Assembly (NCBI RefSeq): GCF_004216695.1
Contig: NZ_SGXC01000003.1
Span: 1-64,000, forward strand
Length of the DNA: 64,000 bases
DNA from: Pigmentiphaga kullae
GTDB lineage: Bacteria; Pseudomonadota; Gammaproteobacteria; Burkholderiales; Burkholderiaceae_B
Direction of reading: 5' to 3'
Shown here piece after piece: positions 1 to 7,790 of the stretch (the stretch's first letter is position 1; the number at the start of each line of letters is the position of its first letter). Position numbers and translations under genes: made by a program. The notes under the pieces are model-generated. The model was not told where the DNA came from, made no database searches, and saw only the letters and a program-made list of their open reading frames with translations.

Positions 1-84
1 GCCGGCGCGCGGACCTTCCAGGTCCACTTCTTCGATGGTCAGGGGCGCGCCTGCCTTCCAGGCGATCGCGGCTTTGGTCTTCAT
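1..84 (-). CDS. S-(hydroxymethyl)glutathione dehydrogenase / class III alcohol dehydrogenase, N-terminal fragment
   Basis: Only the first 28 codons lie in the window, reading leftward from the ATG at 84-82; the gene runs off the left edge. The peptide begins [20 protein letters not shown], which matches the very conserved start of glutathione-dependent formaldehyde dehydrogenases (AdhC/FrmA), cytosolic zinc enzymes that oxidise S-hydroxymethylglutathione with NAD. No catalytic residue is visible in this fragment, so the call rests on the N-terminus alone. A GGAGCAG ribosome-binding site precedes the ATG. The gene is divergent from the chemoreceptor to its right. Confidence 0.8.
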   Translation of the reverse strand, partial: MKTKAAIAWKAGAPLTIEEVDLEGPRAG

Positions 85-159
85 GGGCTGCTCCTAGGCT
101 ATCGAGGGAATCACCCGGGATTGTAGTGGGACGGCGGGCCGCCGATCGGCAAATAGTCC

Positions 160-187
160 TAAAGTCCGGGCGCCTGGCTGCCGTCAA
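160..187 (+). promoter_or_regulatory. candidate FliA (sigma28) flagellar promoter
   Basis: TAAAGTCC at 160-167 and GCCGTCAA at 180-187 resemble the sigma28 elements TAAAGTTT and GCCGATAA, separated by 12 instead of the usual 11 bases. It sits about 30 bases before the chosen start of a chemotaxis receptor, the class of gene FliA normally controls. Recognised by eye; the extra spacer base lowers confidence. Confidence 0.45.
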
Positions 188-218
188 CCGTCATGAGTCG
201 TTGTCCATACCAAGAGCC

Positions 219-1805
219 ATGCGCAAGAATCTGCCCGTCACGTCGCTCGAGCGCTTCGTCGAGAAAAGCCGCCCCGTGGTGACCACCACCGACCTGAAGG
301 GGCGCATCACCTATGCGAACCCCGCGTTCATCGAGGTCAGCGGCTTCTCGCGCGATGAACTCATCGGCCAGCCCCACAACATCGTCCGGCATCCCGACAT
401 GCCGCCCGAGGCCTTCGCCGATCTCTGGCAGACCATCAAGCGCGGCCAGCCGTGGCGGGCGTTGGTCAAGAACCGCTGCAAGGACGGCGGTTTCTATTGG
501 GTCGAGGCCTATGTCACGCCGCTGTACGAGAACGGCAGGCACGTCGGCTACATGTCGGTGCGCAACGCCCCCGACCGCGCCGAGGTGGCTTGCGCCCAGG
601 CCCTGCATGCCGACGTGTCGGCGGGCAAGGCGAAATTCCCCGCCACGCCGCGTCCGCGCTGGTGGCACGCTCCCGCCCCGTGGGGCGCGGGCGTGGCGGT
701 CCTGTCGCTGGGCATGGCGCTGGGGGCATGGCTGCTGCCGCACTGGGGCTGGATGCTGGGCCAGGCGGCGGTCGTCGTCGCCGCCGCGGCAGCGTGGCGG
801 TACCGCGTCTCGGCGCCGCTGCGCCGCGTAGACCGCACGCTGGCCGCGATGGGCGAGGGCATGCTGTCGGTCGCCGTGGAAGGCCGCCACCAGTTCGACC
901 TGGGCGGCCTGCCCATGCGCATCGAGTCGACCCGCATCCACCTGCGCTCCACGCTGTGCGACGTGCTGCAGGTGGCGCAGGCCGTGGACGGCAACGCCGA
1001 CCGCGTCAACGGCGAGATCGCCGCGATCCGCCAGGTCATCGACGAGCAGCGCGACCGCCTGACCCGCATCGCCGCCGCGGTCGAGCAGATGAGCGTGGCC
1101 ATCCGCGAAGCCTCGCAGCACACCGGCTCGGCCCTGTCTCTGTCGGAATCGGCCTTGAGCGAAGTCGACACGGCCGAGGCCAAGATCGGCGATTCGGTGC
1201 GTGGCACGGATTCGGTGGCCGAGGCCGTGGGCCGTACCAACGAACAGATAGGCTCGCTGCACGATCTGGTGTCGACCATTTCCGGCGTGACCCAGGCCAT
1301 CAGCGAGATCGCCAACCAGACCCGCCTGCTGTCGCTGAACGCGGCCATCGAGGCCGCCCGCGCGGGCGAGAACGGCCGCGGCTTCGGCGTCGTGGCCGAG
1401 GAAGTACGCACACTGTCCGACCGCACGGCCGGCAGCACGGGCGACATCGGCCATGCGCTGCAGGCCATCACCCGCTTCGCCACCGAGACTTCGACCTCCA
1501 TGCAGGACGCGGTGGCGTCGGTGCAATACAGCGGTGAGCAGATCCGCGAGAGCGCGGGTTTCTTCGAACGGGTGCGCCGCTCGTCGTCGCTGGTGGTGGA
1601 GCGGGCGCGCGACATTTCCGGCATGTTGCAGCAGCAGTCGGCGGCGTCGCAGGAAGTCGCCGACAGCATGGAAGGCATCTCGGGCGAAGTGGAGCGCACT
1701 TCCGCCTCGGTCGCCTCGCTGGCCCAGGCCACCGAGGCGCTCAAGGGCACTGTGGGCGACATGCGCCAGTTGCTGGTGCGCTACGAGGCCTCGCTCCATC
1801 ATTGA
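219..1805 (+). CDS. PAS-domain methyl-accepting chemotaxis protein (Aer-like)
   Basis: 528-residue membrane chemoreceptor. An N-terminal PAS domain (about residues 10-125, with the typical [20 protein letters not shown] stretch) is followed by a pair of closely spaced hydrophobic segments (about 160-205), a HAMP-like linker, and a long methyl-accepting signalling domain containing the conserved hairpin tip with [19 protein letters not shown]. This order (PAS inside, no periplasmic ligand domain, then signalling domain) is that of aerotaxis/redox receptors such as Aer, which feed CheA/CheW. The frame is open upstream to 126, but ATG 219 was chosen because the PAS domain begins right after it and a sigma28-like promoter lies just ahead. 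The FAD dependence of Aer is an inference here. Confidence 0.88.
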   Translation: MRKNLPVTSLERFVEKSRPVVTTTDLKGRITYANPAFIEVSGFSRDELIGQPHNIVRHPDMPPEAFADLWQTIKRGQPWRALVKNRCKDGGFYWVEAYVTPLYENGRHVGYMSVRNAPDRAEVACAQALHADVSAGKAKFPATPRPRWWHAPAPWGAGVAVLSLGMALGAWLLPHWGWMLGQAAVVVAAAAAWRYRVSAPLRRVDRTLAAMGEGMLSVAVEGRHQFDLGGLPMRIESTRIHLRSTLCDVLQVAQAVDGNADRVNGEIAAIRQVIDEQRDRLTRIAAAVEQMSVAIREASQHTGSALSLSESALSEVDTAEAKIGDSVRGTDSVAEAVGRTNEQIGSLHDLVSTISGVTQAISEIANQTRLLSLNAAIEAARAGENGRGFGVVAEEVRTLSDRTAGSTGDIGHALQAITRFATETSTSMQDAVASVQYSGEQIRESAGFFERVRRSSSLVVERARDISGMLQQQSAASQEVADSMEGISGEVERTSASVASLAQATEALKGTVGDMRQLLVRYEASLHH

Positions 1806-1884
1806 TCCGCATGCCGGCGGCAGCGGCGGGAACCGTTATGCTCTAGCCTGTTCGAACCACGGAACGGGAACAAGGGAGCAGGCG

Positions 1885-3372
1885 TTGTTGCAGAGTGGCG
1901 CGCAAGCCGGCGTGGCCGAGGGCCGGCGCGGGACGGGAAGAGCCGGGCGCAGGCCCGGCGGATGGACGCGGGCCGCGGTGGCGGTGTGCGCCTGCCTGGC
2001 ATTCGCCATGGCGCGGGCGCAGGACCTGCCCGCGGAATTGTCGGCGGCCTGGGCCGCCACGGGGCTGCCCGAGAGCGCCTTGTCGGTGGTGGTCGAGCCG
2101 GTCGACGGCCCGCGCATGGTGTCGGTCAATGCCGGGCAGCCACGCAACCCCGCCTCGGTCATGAAGCTGGTGACCACCTTCGCCGCCTTGGACAGCCTGG
2201 GGCCCGCGCACGTCTGGCGCACCCAGCTGCTGGTGGAGCCGGGCACCACGATCTCGGCCGATGGCGCCCTGTCCGGTCCGCTGTACCTGCGCGCCAGCGG
2301 CGATCCCTTCTTCAAGCTGGAAGACCTCTGGCAACTGCTGCGCGAGCTGCGCGTGCGCGGCGTGCGCCGGATCCCGGAGCTGGTCGTGGACCGCTCGGTG
2401 TTCGGGCCGGTGTCCATCGACCCCGGCGCCTTCGACGGCGATCCCTCGCGGCCCTACAACGCCAGCCCGGATGCCTGGATGGTGGGGTTTGGCGCGGTGC
2501 GCCTGTTGTTCACCCCGGACCTGCGCAACCGCCACTGGCGGGTGACGCTGGATCCGGCCCTGCCCGGCGTCAAGGTCGAGGGCGGACTGAAATGGTCGGA
2601 CAATCCGTGTCCCGGTTCGCCCGTGGTGCAGACCGAGCCCTTCCTGACCTCGTCCGGCGTGTCGCTGCGCGTGGCCGGAACCGTGTCGGGGGGCTGCGGC
2701 GAGTTCAGCCTGTACCGGCTGGCGCTGTCCCAGCCCCGGCATGCCGAGGCGGTCTTCCGCGTGCTCTGGCAGGAAATGGGCGGCAGCCTGGCGGGCCGGA
2801 TACGCGAGGCAAGCGTGCCGGGCGATGCCGTGCTGTTCGCTACCCACGATTCGCCGTCGCTGGCCGAGGTCGTGCGCAGCATCAACAAGCAGAGCAACAA
2901 CGTCATGGCCCGCCTGCTGCTGCTGACGTTGGGCGCCGCTTACGAGCCGGGCCCGGCCACCGTGGCCAGCGGCGACCGCGCGGTGGACGGGATCCTGGCG
3001 GCGCGGGGCCTGAAATTGCCCGAACTGGTGCTGGACAATGGCTCGGGGTTGTCCCGCGACGGCCGGATCTCGGCCGACAGCCTGGCGCGGCTCCTGGCCG
3101 CCGCCTGGCGGTCGCCGGTCATGCCGGAGTTCGTCTCCTCGCTGGCCATCTCGGGCATGGACGGAACGGTGCGCCGCCGCATGCGCGATTCCGACGCTGC
3201 GGGCCTCGCCCACCTGAAAAGCGGATCGCTGCGCGACGTGCGGGCCCTGGCCGGCTATGTGCTGGCGGCCAGCGGGCGCCGCTATCTGGTGGTCAGCGTG
3301 GTCAACGACGAACGCGCGCAGCAGGCCAACGGCTTCAACGACAAGCTTATCGCCTGGCTTGCCGGCCAGTGA
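1885..3372 (+). CDS. dacB: D-alanyl-D-alanine carboxypeptidase/endopeptidase, PBP4 (DacB) family
   Basis: Peptidase S13 family penicillin-binding protein that trims or cleaves peptidoglycan cross-links in the periplasm. All three active-site motifs are visible: SVMK (nucleophile Ser about 91, Lys 94), SNN after RSINKQ, and KSG in HLKSGSLRDV near the C-terminus. A hydrophobic export segment ends in ARAQ at about residue 46. There is no ATG at the 5' end: the TTG at 1885 was chosen because AGGGAG lies 6 bases upstream; a second TTG at 1888 and internal GTGs near 1980 are alternatives, the latter giving a more ordinary signal peptide. Length (about 495 aa) fits the family. Confidence 0.82.
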   Translation: MLQSGAQAGVAEGRRGTGRAGRRPGGWTRAAVAVCACLAFAMARAQDLPAELSAAWAATGLPESALSVVVEPVDGPRMVSVNAGQPRNPASVMKLVTTFAALDSLGPAHVWRTQLLVEPGTTISADGALSGPLYLRASGDPFFKLEDLWQLLRELRVRGVRRIPELVVDRSVFGPVSIDPGAFDGDPSRPYNASPDAWMVGFGAVRLLFTPDLRNRHWRVTLDPALPGVKVEGGLKWSDNPCPGSPVVQTEPFLTSSGVSLRVAGTVSGGCGEFSLYRLALSQPRHAEAVFRVLWQEMGGSLAGRIREASVPGDAVLFATHDSPSLAEVVRSINKQSNNVMARLLLLTLGAAYEPGPATVASGDRAVDGILAARGLKLPELVLDNGSGLSRDGRISADSLARLLAAAWRSPVMPEFVSSLAISGMDGTVRRRMRDSDAAGLAHLKSGSLRDVRALAGYVLAASGRRYLVVSVVNDERAQQANGFNDKLIAWLAGQ

Positions 3373-3454
3373 CACAGGATGCAAGCGCGGGGTTGCAGGT
3401 GTTACCCGATGCTGCCCCCCGGATGCAAGGGTTCCGGTATGCGGGGGCGGCTGC

Positions 3455-3460
3455 TATCAT
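3455..3460 (+). promoter_or_regulatory. possible -10 element (TATCAT) for the yqjD-like operon
   Basis: TATCAT lies 43 bases before the ATG at 3503. The matching -35 position (TTCCGG, 17 bases upstream) is poor. Weak call, kept because a 130-base gap separates this operon from dacB. Confidence 0.3.
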
Positions 3461-3502
3461 CGGATCGTCCAATCGTAAAAACAACGCAGGGAGCGCAACA
3501 CG

Positions 3503-3814
3503 ATGACTACCAGCACCGCAGGCAAGGAAAAACTCATCTCGGACGTCAAGGTCGTGCTGAACGACGCGGAAGACCTGCTCAAGCAAGCCGCTTCCAGCAC
3601 CGGCGACCGCGCCGTCGAACTGCGCGAGCGCGCCCTGACTTCCCTCAAGCGGGCACGCGAAAAGCTCCTGGACGTCCAGGACTCCATGCTGGAACGCAGC
3701 AAGGCGGCCGCCCGCGCCACCGACGACTTCGTGCACGACAATCCCTGGCGCGCCATCGGCGTGGCCGCGGCGGTCGGCTTCCTGGCCGGCCTGCTGGTCA
3801 ACAGCCGCCGCTGA
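3503..3814 (+). CDS. yqjD: DUF883 (YqjD/ElaB) family membrane-anchored protein
   Basis: 103-residue protein with a long charged amphipathic/coiled-coil body (about residues 5-70) and one C-terminal transmembrane helix (about 80-98) ending in SRR, the layout of YqjD/ElaB/YgaM. In E. coli these tail-anchored inner-membrane proteins bind ribosomes in stationary phase; that role is family knowledge, not shown here. An AGGGAG site precedes the ATG. It is first of a three-gene set (yqjD, yqjE, yqjK-like) in the same order as in enterobacteria, which supports the call. Confidence 0.85.
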   Translation: MTTSTAGKEKLISDVKVVLNDAEDLLKQAASSTGDRAVELRERALTSLKRAREKLLDVQDSMLERSKAAARATDDFVHDNPWRAIGVAAAVGFLAGLLVNSRR

Positions 3815-3824
3815 TACGCGCAGC

Positions 3825-4238
3825 GTGTCCGCGTCGCCGCATCTGCTGAGTTCGCTCCGGGCGCTGGCTGCCACTTCCATCGGCATCCTGCGTACCCGGC
3901 TGGAACTCGTCGCCATCGAACTGGCCGAGGAAAAGTCGCGCCTGCTGGGCATGGTGCTGGTCGCCCTGGCGGCCCTGCTGTGCCTGACGCTCGGCCTGAT
4001 GATGTTCTCGTTCCTGATCGTCGTGCTGTTCTGGGATACCGAATACCGGCATCTGGCCATCGCGCTGGTCGGGGCGGCCTATCTGCTGGTGGGCCTCATC
4101 ATGCTGATCATGGTGCGGCGGCAGGCCGTGCATGCGCCGCTGGTGTTCGAGGACACCCTGGCCGAACTCGAACGCGACCGCGACATGCTCGCCGCGGTGG
4201 CCGAGTCCGAACCCGACAGCCGCCGGGGGCCGCGATGA
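3825..4238 (+). CDS. yqjE: YqjE-like phage-holin-family membrane protein
   Basis: 137-residue protein starting at GTG 3825, ten bases after the yqjD stop. It has a short basic N-terminal helix, then two transmembrane segments (about residues 43-70 and 80-103), and a charged C-terminal tail. This matches the YqjE / putative actinobacterial-type holin family (Pfam Phage_holin_3-like); no lytic function is known or implied. It overlaps the next gene by four bases (ATGA), indicating translational coupling. Confidence 0.75.
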   Translation: MSASPHLLSSLRALAATSIGILRTRLELVAIELAEEKSRLLGMVLVALAALLCLTLGLMMFSFLIVVLFWDTEYRHLAIALVGAAYLLVGLIMLIMVRRQAVHAPLVFEDTLAELERDRDMLAAVAESEPDSRRGPR

Positions 4239-4615
4239 CCGGGCGGCGCAGGGCGCGCGAGGCAGGCGATATCGAGGCCCGCAAGGAATTGCTGCTGGCC
4301 CGTTCGTCCATCGAGCGGATGGAGCTGGCCGCCCACCTGCACCAGATCAAGGAAGCCGTCACGCCGGGACAAGTACTCAAGTCGGTCCTGCCCAGCCTGG
4401 GCGGCAGCCGCGGCATGGCGACCGCCATGCAGGCCTGGCGCTTCCTCAGGCGCTATCCCATCGTGTCGTCTGCGGCGTCGATGGTGCTGGCCCGCGTGCG
4501 GCTGGGCGGCGTATTCCGGCTGTTGAAGCTGGGTGGCGGCGCGGTGGCCGCCTACCAGGCCTACAAGCTGTGGCGGGCCATCAAGGAAGACCGCAGCCGG
4601 CCGGACCCGCGCTAG
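4235..4615 (+). CDS. YqjK-like small hydrophobic-tailed protein
   Basis: 126-residue basic protein encoded by the third gene of the yqjD-yqjE set; its ATG overlaps the yqjE stop (ATGA at 4235-4238). The N-terminal half is helical and charged, the middle (SSAASMVLARVRLGGVFRLL) and C-terminal part (GGGAVAAYQAYKLWRAI) are amphipathic or weakly hydrophobic. Function is unknown. The YqjK assignment rests mainly on gene order; sequence similarity to the enteric protein is not evident by eye. Confidence 0.65.
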   Translation: MTGRRRAREAGDIEARKELLLARSSIERMELAAHLHQIKEAVTPGQVLKSVLPSLGGSRGMATAMQAWRFLRRYPIVSSAASMVLARVRLGGVFRLLKLGGGAVAAYQAYKLWRAIKEDRSRPDPR

Positions 4616-4623
4616 CGTCATCG

Positions 4624-4645
4624 GGCCCCGGTGTCAGCCGGGGCC
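4624..4645. terminator. bidirectional hairpin between converging genes
   Basis: A perfect 8-bp stem (GGCCCCGG / CCGGGGCC) with a six-base loop TGTCAG lies in the 37-base gap between the yqjK-like stop and the ubiD stop. There is no U-tract on either side, so intrinsic termination would be weak; it may act with Rho or as a 3'-end stabiliser. Confidence 0.5.
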
Positions 4646-4652
4646 GCCGGAT

Positions 4653-6194
4653 TCAGCCCGGCAAGCCCAGTTCCCGCCACAGGCCGTCCACCCGTTTCTT
4701 CACGTCCGCGTCCATCACGATGGGGCGTCCCCATTCCCGATCGGTCTCGCCCGGCCACTTGTTGGTGGCGTCCAGGCCCATCTTGCCGCCCAGGCCCGAG
4801 ACCGGCGACGCGAAGTCCAGGTAGTCGATGGGCGTGCGGTCGGCCAGCAGGGTATCGCGGACGGGGTCCATCCGCGTCGTGATGGCCCAGATCACCTCCT
4901 GCCAGTTGCGCACGTCGATGTCCTCGTCCACCACCACGATGAACTTGGTGTACATGAACTGGCGCAGCACGCTCCAGATGCCGAACATCACGCGCTTGGC
5001 GTGTCCGGGATACTGCTTGCGCATCGAGACGATGGCCAGGCGGTAGCTGCATCCCTCGGGTGGCAGGTAGAAATCGACGATTTCCGGCAGTTGCCGGCGC
5101 AGCAGGGGGGTGAAGACCTCGTTCAGGGCGACGCCCAGGACGGCGGGCTCGTCGGGCGGCTTGCCCGTGTAGGTGGAGTGGTAGATGGGGTCGCGCCGCA
5201 TGGTAATGCGGTCGACGGTGAAGACCGGGAACCAGTCCTGCTCGTTGTAGTACCCGGTGTGGTCGCCGTAGGGGCCTTCCAGCGCCATCTCGTAGCCGTT
5301 GTCGGGCGGGGCCGCGATCCCGGGGGCGTTGGCGCGCGGATCGGAGGCCGGCAGCAGGTGGCCCTCCAGCACGATTTCGGCCGAGGCGGGCACGGACAGC
5401 GCGCTGCCCAGGCAGCGGACCACCTCGGTGCGGCCGCCGCGCAGCAGGCCGGCGAACTGGTATTCGGACAGGGCGTCGGGCACCGGCGTCACGGCGCCCA
5501 GGATGGTGGCGGGGTCGGCGCCCAGCGCGACTGCGACCGGGAAGGGCTGCCCGGGATGGGCCAGCATGTGTTCGCGGAAGTCCAGCGCGCCGCCCCGGTG
5601 CGACAGCCACCGCATGATGAGCTTGTTGCGCCCGATGGGCTGCTGGCGATAGATGCCCAGGTTCTGGCGCTTGCGGTTCGGTCCGCGCGTGACGACCAGT
5701 CCCCAGGACAGCAGCGGGGCGACGTCGCCGGGCCAGCAGTGCTGGATCGGCAGGCGCCCGAGGTCGACGTCGTCGCCTTCGAGCACGATCTCCTGGCAGG
5801 GCGCGCTCCGGACCTCGCGCGGTGCCATGTCCCACAGGGCGGATTTCAGCATCGCCACCTTGCCGAGCGCATCGCGCAGGCCGCGCGGCGGCTCGGGTTC
5901 GCGCAGCGAGGCCAGCAGCTCGCCCACGTCGCGCAGGGCGCCCATGTCTTCCGCGCCCATGCCCAGCGCGACCCGCTGGGCAGTGCCGAACAGGTTGGCC
6001 AGCACCGGCATGTCGGCCTTGTCGCGGCCGGGCTGCCGGGCGTTCTCGAACAGCAGGGCCGGCCCGCCGGCGCGCAGTACGCGGTCGCAGATCTCGGTGA
6101 TCTCGAGGTGGGTCGACACGGCGGTCGGGATGCGCTTGAGCTCGCCCCGCGCTTCGAGTTGGCGCAGGAAATCTCGGAGGTCGCGGTATTTCAC
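4653..6194 (-). CDS. ubiD: UbiD family decarboxylase (3-octaprenyl-4-hydroxybenzoate carboxy-lyase)
   Basis: 513-residue enzyme matching UbiD along its whole length, from [20 protein letters not shown] to the C-terminal Asp/Lys-rich [16 protein letters not shown]. UbiD removes the ring carboxylate of the octaprenyl-hydroxybenzoate intermediate of ubiquinone synthesis, using prenylated FMN made by UbiX. Conserved UbiD stretches seen include [12 protein letters not shown] and [17 protein letters not shown]. No ubiX lies in the window. The gene stands alone, converging with the yqjDEK set, with a long AT-rich gap upstream. Confidence 0.92.
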   Translation of the reverse strand: MKYRDLRDFLRQLEARGELKRIPTAVSTHLEITEICDRVLRAGGPALLFENARQPGRDKADMPVLANLFGTAQRVALGMGAEDMGALRDVGELLASLREPEPPRGLRDALGKVAMLKSALWDMAPREVRSAPCQEIVLEGDDVDLGRLPIQHCWPGDVAPLLSWGLVVTRGPNRKRQNLGIYRQQPIGRNKLIMRWLSHRGGALDFREHMLAHPGQPFPVAVALGADPATILGAVTPVPDALSEYQFAGLLRGGRTEVVRCLGSALSVPASAEIVLEGHLLPASDPRANAPGIAAPPDNGYEMALEGPYGDHTGYYNEQDWFPVFTVDRITMRRDPIYHSTYTGKPPDEPAVLGVALNEVFTPLLRRQLPEIVDFYLPPEGCSYRLAIVSMRKQYPGHAKRVMFGIWSVLRQFMYTKFIVVVDEDIDVRNWQEVIWAITTRMDPVRDTLLADRTPIDYLDFASPVSGLGGKMGLDATNKWPGETDREWGRPIVMDADVKKRVDGLWRELGLPG

Positions 6195-6473
6195 GGGCGG
6201 AGCACCTTGATGGGGGAAGCCGGAAGAGGGGCCACTTTAACCCGCCGTCGCGGTCGCGGCGTTCGGCGCACCGATCCCGTCATCGGGGCCGTGATGACAT
6301 GAAACATGACGGTCGGGACAAATTTTACATATGTTTCTGAATCTGATTCGATCTTGCTGATAGTGTATGCTTACTTTTATCTATCTTTCCATATACGGTC
6401 GCATGGGTATCGATAGAAAATCACAATGATCGCGGATGTCCTTGCCCTGCACCAAAATGGTGATTTTTTACGG
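6195..6473. other. AT-rich intergenic stretch upstream of the structured leader
   Basis: First part of a 630-bp gap, and the most AT-rich stretch noted in the window (from about 6300). It contains no convincing coding frame. A small hairpin CACC-AAAAT-GGTG (6451-6463) followed by a run of T (weak terminator), and a longer dyad AAAATCAC (6418-6425) / GTGATTTT (6461-6468), were seen. The base composition suggests a regulatory region for divergent ubiD and the downstream leader, or a recently acquired piece; I cannot tell which. Confidence 0.4.
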
Positions 6474-6502
6474 TTGACCTGGCCGGATCGCATTTCTACA
6501 AT
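6474..6502 (+). promoter_or_regulatory. sigma70 promoter, TTGACC-N17-TACAAT
   Basis: TTGACC (6474-6479) and TACAAT (6497-6502) are separated by exactly 17 bases, five of six consensus bases in each box. Transcription would start near 6509, giving a leader of about 315 bases before the transglycosylase ATG at 6825. This is the best sigma70 promoter I noticed in the window. Confidence 0.75.
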
Positions 6503-6508
6503 CCGCCA

Positions 6509-6797
6509 ACTTTCAGCGTGTGCCCGGTGCCGTCGTCCTGACAGCCGCCCCCGAGTCGGGGCCGGACAAGACCACCGGGCTGCTTAACGGGCCATCGGGC
6601 GCCCACCATACTGGAGTTCTCTTAGCGGCGCGAACGCGCCCTCTGCCCGAAACAGGCATGGTCCCGAGCTATCTCTGCGATAGCGATCATGCAGGTGTGC
6701 CGCCAGTCGTCCTGACAGCGGCGCGATGTGCAGCCAAGCAGGTTGTGGCCTCGATGTCCGGAGTCGTATCTCGATCGCTTCCGGATGCGGTTTTTTT
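6509..6797 (+). ncRNA. candidate structured leader RNA or independent small RNA, family not recognised
   Basis: The stretch between the 6474-6502 promoter and a T7 run at 6791-6797 has no convincing reading frame but many short hairpins: CCCC-GAGTC-GGGG near 6545, GGCGCG-AA-CGCGCC near 6629, GCTATC-TCTGC-GATAGC at 6668-6684. The 14-base sequence GTCGTCCTGACAGC occurs twice, at 6532-6545 and 6706-6719, each preceded by a similar GTGTGCC-rich segment, suggesting two related substructures. The 3' end has TCCGGA (6757-6762) able to pair with TCCGGA (6780-6785), then T7: terminator-like. It does not match 6S, tmRNA, RNase P, SRP or the common riboswitches I know. It could be an sRNA that ends before the gene, or an attenuator. 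Confidence 0.5.
6757..6797 (+). terminator. intrinsic terminator or attenuator ahead of the transglycosylase gene
   Basis: Inverted pair TCCGGA (6757-6762) and TCCGGA (6780-6785), extended by G-U pairs, with a 17-base loop, then ATGCGG and seven T (6791-6797). It lies about 28 bases upstream of the ATG at 6825, between the promoter and the gene, so it either ends a separate small RNA or controls read-through into the gene. The stem is short. Confidence 0.5.
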
Positions 6798-6824
6798 GTG
6801 GCCCGCCGTTGCAAGGAGGTAAGT

Positions 6825-7760
6825 ATGCCCGACGCGCAGTCGAGCTCGTCGACGGAGCAGCCCGACCCCCGGCCTCGACCGGGAGTCACGGATTGGTGCC
6901 GCTCCATCAATAGTTATGTAGGCCTGGCCGTGCTCGCCATGGCCGCCGTAGTGTGGTCTGTTCCTGGTCTGCGTGACCAGGCTTCGCAATTCACCGCATT
7001 CAACGGTGTCGAGACGCCCGTGGCCGAACCGGCCCCGGTCGATGTCGCCTCCGCCGTCGCCGCGGCGGCCGCAGCCGCGGCCGTGGCCGACAACGTACAG
7101 CCGCATGCCCAGGTGACGTCGCTCCTGGGCTCGATGGGCAACGCCGCCAAGCCGGCGCAGAAGCCGCACGCGACCAAGGTATCGGCCGTGCAGGCCGAGT
7201 CCCTGGGCCGTTACATCGCGCGCAAGTACCGGGTCTCGAACGAGGCCACCCGCATGCTGGTGTCCACCGCCTATGGCGTGGGACAGGAAATGGGCCTGGA
7301 TCCGCTGCTGCTCCTGGCGATCATCGCCATCGAGTCCAGCTTCAATCCGTTCGCCGAAAGCCATGTCGGCGCCCAGGGCCTGATGCAGGTCCTGACCCGG
7401 GTCCACACCGAACGGTTCGAGCCGTTCGGCGGCAGCCAGGCCGCCTGGAATCCGGTGGCCAACATCCGGGTCGGCGCGTCGATCCTGAAGGAATACATCG
7501 AACGTGGCGGTTCGCTGACGGCCGGCCTGCGCATGTACGTGGGCGTGGGTCCCGACGGCACCAGTCCGTACGGCGACCGGGTCCTGGCTGAACGCCGCCG
7601 CCTGGCCTCGGCCGCGGGCGTCAACGCCGACCTGCCGGGCGCCGCGCCGGCCACGCCGGCGCGCTCTGCGTCCGCCAAGCCCATGCCCATTCCCACCGAT
7701 CCGTCCTCGGAAGCGGTGTCGGTCAAGAACGCCGAACCTGGCGCCCCCGCCGTCATGTAG
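6825..7760 (+). CDS. membrane-anchored lytic transglycosylase, SLT domain
   Basis: 311-residue peptidoglycan lytic transglycosylase. The start at ATG 6825 follows a perfect AAGGAGG site. Residues 30-47 form a membrane anchor or uncleaved signal, followed by an Ala-rich linker (about 75-90). The SLT lysozyme-like domain spans about 140-255, with catalytic Glu170 in AIIAIESSFNP and the family segment GAQGLMQVLTRVH. A Pro/Ala-rich tail follows. The enzyme should cleave murein glycan strands to anhydromuramyl products in the periplasm. Control may involve the long upstream leader. No secretion-system genes are adjacent, so a general cell-wall role is more likely than a specialised one. Confidence 0.85.
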   Translation: MPDAQSSSSTEQPDPRPRPGVTDWCRSINSYVGLAVLAMAAVVWSVPGLRDQASQFTAFNGVETPVAEPAPVDVASAVAAAAAAAAVADNVQPHAQVTSLLGSMGNAAKPAQKPHATKVSAVQAESLGRYIARKYRVSNEATRMLVSTAYGVGQEMGLDPLLLLAIIAIESSFNPFAESHVGAQGLMQVLTRVHTERFEPFGGSQAAWNPVANIRVGASILKEYIERGGSLTAGLRMYVGVGPDGTSPYGDRVLAERRRLASAAGVNADLPGAAPATPARSASAKPMPIPTDPSSEAVSVKNAEPGAPAVM

Positions 7761-7767
7761 GCCCGCT

Positions 7768-7788
7768 CCCGGGCCTCCCCGGCCCGGG
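7768..7788. terminator. bidirectional hairpin between converging transglycosylase and aminotransferase genes
   Basis: Perfect 8-bp stem CCCGGGCC (7768-7775) / GGCCCGGG (7781-7788), loop TCCCC, in the 30-base gap between two stops. No T-run. Confidence 0.5.
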
Positions 7789-7790
7789 TG

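Noticed and set aside
6520-6822. Possible 100-codon gene in the leader region
   Set aside because: No ribosome-binding site, stops just before a strong one for the next gene, and the region has RNA hairpins and a terminator-like end instead.
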